The position numbers and the translations under genes were made by a program. From Mikrocytos mackini (taxonomy: Eukaryota; Endomyxa; Ascetosporea; Mikrocytida; Mikrocytiidae), in NCBI GenBank assembly GCA_030180075.1, contig JASNJN010000260.1, forward strand, positions 1 to 22,604: a DNA stretch of 22,604 bases, read 5' to 3'. Positions 17,704 through 22,604 of the stretch are shown here, piece by piece. The notes beneath the pieces were generated by a model that saw nothing but the letters and a program-made list of their open reading frames with translations, made no database searches and had not been told where the DNA came from. Every line of letters starts with the position of its first letter. The stretch's first letter is position 1.

Positions 17704-19395
17704 TCACTTACAGTATAAAAAATATATTTTTAATGCAATCAACACAATTCCGATACAGCTTAAAACAACAACTATCACCAATACAATTTTCATTGTTTTA
17801 TTCCCTCCTTTATTTTCTTTTTCTTTTATTAAATTAAAGCCCTCTTTTTTGTAGTACTCTTTATCTTTTTTTACTAGTTCTTCTAATTCATTATTAGGTG
17901 AATAATCCTCGTCATCTATTTCGTTAACAGATGTTATATTATCACTACACCCTCTTACATATACATGTCTATTTGGTGTACCTTCTAACGTATATTTATT
18001 ATTATTTTTTGAATCTTTTCCATCATAATAAGTTGTACAAAGTGTTGGAATATGTGTGTGTTTATCGATTTCAATACTATTAATAGATTTCCTTCTTTTA
18101 GAACGGTATTTAGAGTTTAAATTCACACAAGAAGTGTTTGAAGTTTGATGGTTAACCTCGTTTGCTTGATCATCTTCACTTAAAACGTCGAATAAAACTA
18201 ATGGGTTGGGTTCTTTATGTTTTTCTTTATCATAAACATAATCAAAACATAATTCTTTCTTTATTTTGTTTTCGTTACTTTTGAACATGTGTTTATAATC
18301 AGCCCTAAAGGCTAAGTTGCATTCTATACTATCTTCGTTGTCACTATTATCAGTGTTAGGATGCTGGATAGAATTGGAGACTAGTAAAGTAAGGGTAGAT
18401 GAACTTCTTAAGGTATTAGTAATGGCCTTTCTTGATTTGGAACTAGGAGAGTGTGTGTCGTTTTTGAAAGAAGTTGTAACTATTGGTGAAGCAATGAAAA
18501 ACTTGCTGGTAAATACTTGCCTTATTTTAGAAATGATATCGCCCATTTGGAGATTGTTGAGCTTGTTTTGATTTCTTATTGGAATTTGGAGTGGTCGCTC
18601 GTGTGTTGTGTAATTTGGTCGATCTGAAGAATATTCGAAATCGGTTGTATTAGATTTTGTGCTCGTTGAAGACCTAATTGGAATCGAATTGGCATTTGGA
18701 TGATATTCTCTCATGTTATTTATTGTATAGACTTTTCCGTGAAATGGAAACCCTATAGAGTCTATATCCTTATGCTGATTGTCTACTAGTTTAATTGGTA
18801 GTCTGGATTTGTTGTTGTTGATGATTTTAAAATTCCCAAAATAAATTTTGTAGTTTTTCGAAATTGACAGAATTTGTGACTTAGAGAACTTTTCAATTAA
18901 ACTCCATAGATGAGCGCGTGTATTTCTCATCGAACTATCTTCATTAACGAATTCAAAGGAATGGAAAAGCAAACCAATCATTGAGTGACTTTTTTGGTTT
19001 ATTTCATTTCTAGTTCTTTCTAATGCCTCTTCAATGATTAGATTAAAATATGGTGTTTGTGGAAACCCCGTTGTCATACTAACTATCGGTGGATGTACCT
19101 CCGTGTCTTCATTCTCCGATACATGGCTAGATGACACATTTAAGCTAGATACGAACAGTTCGAGGCTAATTGGAACTACTTTTTCATCGAATGTTATCTT
19201 CGGAATTATCAACAGGCTCTCTTTAGTAGAGAAATATGTGCTCATGTAGACGTACGAATTTTTGTGTTGGTGGTTGATGGTATGGAAAGAAGTCTTGTCT
19301 GTAGACATAAGGTGCGCGTTGTGGAGTATTAGGAAACATATGAGAAGTTTGTTGTATCTTGGTGTTATTTGAAATGAGAAGAAGTTTATGTGCAT
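17704..19395 (-). CDS. Predicted single-pass membrane protein, 563 aa, unknown family
   Basis: An N-terminal hydrophobic stretch (LLICFLIL, 17-24) preceded by a long polar lead fits a signal peptide or anchor. A strong C-terminal membrane helix (about 536-561, MKIVLVIVVVLSCIGIVLIA) is followed by only a few residues. Between them lie about 500 residues rich in Ser, Thr, Asn and charged residues, with several N-x-S/T sites and acidic runs (SENEDTE, DNSDNEDS). This suggests a type I surface protein, or a tail-anchored protein if the first segment is not used. Cysteines are few: C360, C383, C423, C453, C483. A basic patch RSKRRK lies near 431-436. No known domain is recognised. It shares a 5' region with the divergently placed gene starting at 19944. 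Confidence 0.75.
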   Translation of the reverse strand: MHINFFSFQITPRYNKLLICFLILHNAHLMSTDKTSFHTINHQHKNSYVYMSTYFSTKESLLIIPKITFDEKVVPISLELFVSSLNVSSSHVSENEDTEVHPPIVSMTTGFPQTPYFNLIIEEALERTRNEINQKSHSMIGLLFHSFEFVNEDSSMRNTRAHLWSLIEKFSKSQILSISKNYKIYFGNFKIINNNKSRLPIKLVDNQHKDIDSIGFPFHGKVYTINNMREYHPNANSIPIRSSTSTKSNTTDFEYSSDRPNYTTHERPLQIPIRNQNKLNNLQMGDIISKIRQVFTSKFFIASPIVTTSFKNDTHSPSSKSRKAITNTLRSSSTLTLLVSNSIQHPNTDNSDNEDSIECNLAFRADYKHMFKSNENKIKKELCFDYVYDKEKHKEPNPLVLFDVLSEDDQANEVNHQTSNTSCVNLNSKYRSKRRKSINSIEIDKHTHIPTLCTTYYDGKDSKNNNKYTLEGTPNRHVYVRGCSDNITSVNEIDDEDYSPNNELEELVKKDKEYYKKEGFNLIKEKENKGGNKTMKIVLVIVVVLSCIGIVLIALKIYFLYCK

Positions 19396-19943
19396 TTTGA
19401 ATTCTTAAATTTTGGTTGTAAAAATTAAAGTGAATAATAAATAAGTGAAATTAAATATAAAGGTTTTATTAATTGATTTTTACTGAATTGAATGCCATAA
19501 ATCGGGTATAGATTATTGTTGTTGAGGAAAAATGTGTTTTTGTTTATAACTTGTAGTGTGTGGGTGTAAAATAGAATGAGGTGTTTTATGAATACAAAAA
19601 GATTCCATAATGGTTATATACGATGAAATAAGCCATTATTCTCTATGTCTAAAAATATTTGGTGTTTTGTTCTAAAAAAAATTTTGTACAAAAAGAATAT
19701 CTACTTCCCGTCTTTAATTGAAGATAAATCCCAATATTGAAAGAGTAGGATTATACTCCACAGCTACAATTTGCATGTAGTTGTAACCGACTTACAAACT
19801 TGTCTGACATAAAAGTTTTCTTTCTCACCACTCTTTTATAGCAACTCTAAATCAATAATACGTTCAACACACACTTTACTAAACAACTAACATCACACAC
19901 GTTGCTAGAATATTTTAATATTTTTTTAGCTCATAAAAAACTG
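19396..19943. promoter_or_regulatory. Shared divergent upstream region
   Basis: 548 bp between two start codons facing away from each other, so promoters for both genes should be here. The sequence is A/T-rich with no ORF and no TATA or initiator element I would defend. Confidence 0.4.
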
Positions 19944-21109
19944 ATGAAGATACCTAAAAGAAGAGAATTAAAGATTAAAAACAGTACTAAGAAAAAGCCT
20001 GATAAGTTCATGAGGGTTATGTTTGTTTTCATGGCGCTCTTTTTTATCACGGTTTTTATTTGCATCCTAAAGTTCAATTTGGGAAGAGACGAAACTGGAA
20101 TACACAGAAAGATACTTCGAATGCAAAAGACAAAAGTTCTAATGTTGTAAACATAGAAGAAAAAAACGATTTATCAAGCAACAACAACAAATACCAAGCG
20201 AATATAACCAATTTTGTTAGTGATACAATAAAAATAAATAACCTAGCATTCTTAAAAGGCGAATTTTACAAAAATGAACAAACTAGAATTGACGTTAATG
20301 ACAAGATAAGTGAAATAGAAAATGAATACGATATTCAAGAGCAAACGAGTGAAAGTTTTATGTACATTGAGATGTTTATTAAGGTTTTATTAGACAAAAA
20401 GAATCAAGAAAATTATCCAACAACGGAAATAATCATCAAATTTTTCTCTATAATGTTTTATATTCAACAAGCGATCGATTATTACGGCAAAACTGCCGAG
20501 CTCCATAAAAATGATAGAGCCGCAGAAATAGATAATCTTATAGTTTACATTAATTATAAGATACTATATGGTGGACTTTATGGAATATCAGAAGTGTTGA
20601 ATAGTGCAATAAAAGATAATAATGAGTATCGAGAAAAGGTTGAAAACAACTTGAAAGAAATACCAAACATGGCCGAATTCATAGAGGCATATACACAGGC
20701 GTTAAAAGACTCATCAACAAACGTTTATGAAGAAACTGAAGTTAATATACCCCCATTTAAAAACGGTAGCAATGGTAATACACAGGAAAATACAACTGCC
20801 GTATTATTGATCAAAGATTTTGATAAAGTGACGAATTTTGTTATGCTTACATTTTATCGGGTATATTTATATATATTTACCTATGATGAAGAAAAAATGG
20901 AAATAAAGTTATCTACCGAGGTTGTAGATATGATAGAGAAAATATTGAAACTAGAATTAGAAACATTCAATAAAGAAATTATGATGGTAAATAATACCTG
21001 CAGCACACTCTTTAAGTTTGCCACTAAGGAACTTGGAAATTATTCACTTCATTCTAATGTGATTTTTAGAAATTGTTTTGAAAGTATAAAAGCATTGTTT
21101 TTGGGTTAA
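19944..21109 (+). pseudogene. Membrane-anchored helical protein gene with a frame break
   Basis: The ATG at 19944 begins a short frame (to 20150) with a basic lead (MKIPKRRELKIKN) and a membrane helix near residues 23-43 (MRVMFVFMALFFITVFICIL). A second frame, open from 20006 to 21109, lacks any ATG until 20360. It carries a 340-residue helical body with N-glycosylation-type sites (NIT, NTT, NNT, NYS), and its nominal start at 20060 is TTG. The two frames overlap at 20006-20150. The simplest reading is one type II membrane or exported protein split by a -1-type frame change in that overlap: a real mutation, a sequencing error, a tiny intron or programmed slippage. No family recognised. AATAAA occurs at 21207. 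Confidence 0.65.
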
Positions 21110-21400
21110 CGGAGTATAGGAAACGTTAAAAAGTTTAACAAATTTTACTATTAAATACAATTTATCAGAAATTTATAATTTTTATACGAATTTAAATTTT
21201 TAATCAAATAAACAATGTTTTTATGTGGTGAAAATGCCATCGTAGAGGCTGGTTAGACCAGATATGAGAATTTCCGACGTCTATAATGAAACTATTTTGA
21301 ATGTAAATATAGTTGAGTATCGTATAATACACGATCATATAAAAGTATAATGTAATAAACTTTCAAAGACCGGGTTTCTACCAATTTCCAAAATAGTTTA
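21110..21400. other. 3' flank of the split gene
   Basis: About 290 bp of A/T-rich sequence before the pogo-like MITE. Contains AATAAA at 21207-21212. Nothing else recognised. Confidence 0.4.
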
Positions 21401-21708
21401 CAGTCAACTCCGGATATAACGAAGTTCGGTTATAACGAAGTCGTCAAAAATGGCCCATTTCCTTCTATAATTTTGTTCGGATATAACAAATTATCGCTTA
21501 TAACGGGGGTAGTTAAATTTTAACGAATATTGAAATTGAATTTTACGGCCTCTGAGATATTCCCAAAATATCAAAATTATGGAAATACATACTAAACGTA
21601 TATATTCTTGGTTGGTATCAATACTTTTCCTAACAACCCCTTAATTTGCCATAACTGAATTTTTTGATCGGATATAACGAAGTTTTTTGTTATAAGCGGA
21701 GTTGACTG
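21401..21708. mobile_element. 308-bp pogo-like MITE (copy 2)
   Basis: Tips CAGTCAACTCCG and complement, TA at 21399-21400 and 21709-21710. It has the same length as copy 1 at 10578-10885 and lies in the opposite orientation with only scattered substitutions. The short minus-strand open frame starting here (21592-21786) crosses the element boundary and is not a gene. Confidence 0.85.
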
Positions 21709-21710
21709 TA

Positions 21711-21957
21711 TTATAATATCAAACCTGAAAATTCGGGCTTGAAAACTGTAGTGGTATAACCACCTATTAGGACCAGGGTTCGGCAAATTCCGTGTTTTTT
21801 GGGGTCGATTCCGTGGTTTGTTCCGTCTTAAATTTTCTAGTGGTTAAATTTCCAAAAAGAAAAATTTCTAAACAAAATGAAAAAGTAGGCATTGTATTGG
21901 GGAACAAAAGAATATTTTCAACAATATTTTTCAAAATTTTCATGAGTAGTAAAAAAC
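21711..21957. other. Spacer before the terminal palindrome
   Basis: About 250 bp without ORF or internal pairing. It could belong to the left arm of the palindrome that follows, whose right partner would lie beyond the window. Confidence 0.35.
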
Positions 21958-22604
21958 CAAAAAATTAAAATTGTTGCGCAAAATGTTATAAAATGATATA
22001 TGTTAAAGATCTGAGTTTTCTATATAAAATAANTTTCAAAGTNCTCNNATGTGAGATATCTNAACCACANAATTTTTNAAAATTATNATGTAAAATNNAG
22101 TNACATGCATTCCAACCTCGTCTAAACCCAAATAGGCCTAGTTTGTGATATCTTGGACTAATATGGGCTGTTTCGAAATATTAAATACGTGGTTTTATAG
22201 AAGATAAATGAAACTATTATCAAAAACACAAAGCATCCCAATGAAAATCCTTAAATTATTAAAATATTTTTGACGAATAGTAATTAGACAAGAAATATTT
22301 TAATAATTTAAGGATTTTCATTGGGATGCTTTGTGTTTTTGATAATAGTTTCATTTATCTTCTATAAAACCACGTATTTAATATTTCGAAACAGCCCATA
22401 TTAGTCCAAGATATCACAAACTAGGCCTATTTGGGTTTAGACGAGGTTGGAATGCATGTGACTTAATTTTACATTATAATTTTTAAAAATTGTGTGGTTT
22501 AGATATCTCACATGTGAGAACTTTGAAATTTATTTTATATAGAAAACTCAGGTCTTCATCATTTGTCATTTACGAAATTTTGCACAACAATATAAAAATG
22601 TTGT
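21958..22604. repeat. Long palindrome, arms of at least 312 bp with a 23-bp spacer
   Basis: The left arm (21958-22269) is the reverse complement of the right arm (22293-22604). The inner 166 bp per arm are identical, the next part agrees wherever bases are called, and the outer 50 or so bases are clearly diverged. All eleven N bases lie in the left arm between 22033 and 22102. The right arm reaches the window edge. It may be a large foldback element or an inverted duplication. Confidence 0.8.

Noticed and set aside
18317-19249. Plus-strand ORFs of 84 and 71 codons
   Set aside because: They are antisense shadows of the 563-aa gene.
20041-20105. Programmed -1 frameshift site in the split gene
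   Set aside because: T-rich runs are present but no proper X-XXY-YYZ heptamer in the right phase, and no downstream pseudoknot I could defend.
1-22604. tRNA, rRNA or other structured RNA genes
   Set aside because: No cloverleaf with conserved T-arm or rRNA core sequence was seen by eye on either strand; a covariance-model scan would be needed to exclude them.

Overview
The window looks like an AT-rich, transposon-crowded piece of a small eukaryotic genome. The protein genes are long uninterrupted ORFs with no visible introns. Three of them encode lineage-specific proteins with a signal peptide or membrane anchor and no recognisable enzyme signature. Around them lie a Mutator-like (MULE) transposase, R2-type LINE remnants, a Ty3/gypsy fragment and many short inverted-repeat elements. 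This mix suggests a microsporidian with an expanded genome (the Hamiltosporidium type comes to mind). That is an inference from style, not from a marker gene; another AT-rich protist, or host-derived sequence in the repeat half, cannot be excluded.

Layout. 1-3000 is a nest of mobile elements: a 760-bp element with 72-bp inverted ends made of 19-bp tandem units (47-806), a Ty3/gypsy protease/RT fragment (832-1320) cut off by a TA- or TTAA-flanked MITE (1323-1693), a hAT-like element with a perfect 8-bp target duplication (1743-2258), and a broken 3' end of an R2-type LINE on the minus strand (2270-2985). A 634-bp pogo-like MITE follows (3385-4018). 4207-9086 holds two MULE copies tail to tail: a decayed plus-strand relic and an apparently intact 1092-codon minus-strand transposase gene with zinc fingers, DDE core, SWIM and PHD-like domains.

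9545-14790 has no convincing gene. It is packed with foldback elements and MITEs: palindromes, a TA-flanked 209-bp element, two copies of one inverted-repeat family (one carrying a nested 308-bp pogo-like MITE), a 362-bp TA-flanked MITE, a hAT MITE and a roughly 790-bp foldback. An inverted duplication at an NN gap near 12.0 kb may be an assembly fault. A second LINE 3' end lies at 15187-15900.

16063-21109 is the gene-bearing part: a 421-aa protein with a signal peptide (+), a 563-aa low-complexity protein with N- and C-terminal hydrophobic segments (-), and a gene (+) whose membrane anchor and helical body sit in different reading frames. The three are arranged convergent, then divergent. 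They may form a surface or secreted set, but no shared pathway can be shown from the sequence. After 21110 come a second 308-bp pogo-like MITE and a long palindrome (21958-22604) that runs off the window.
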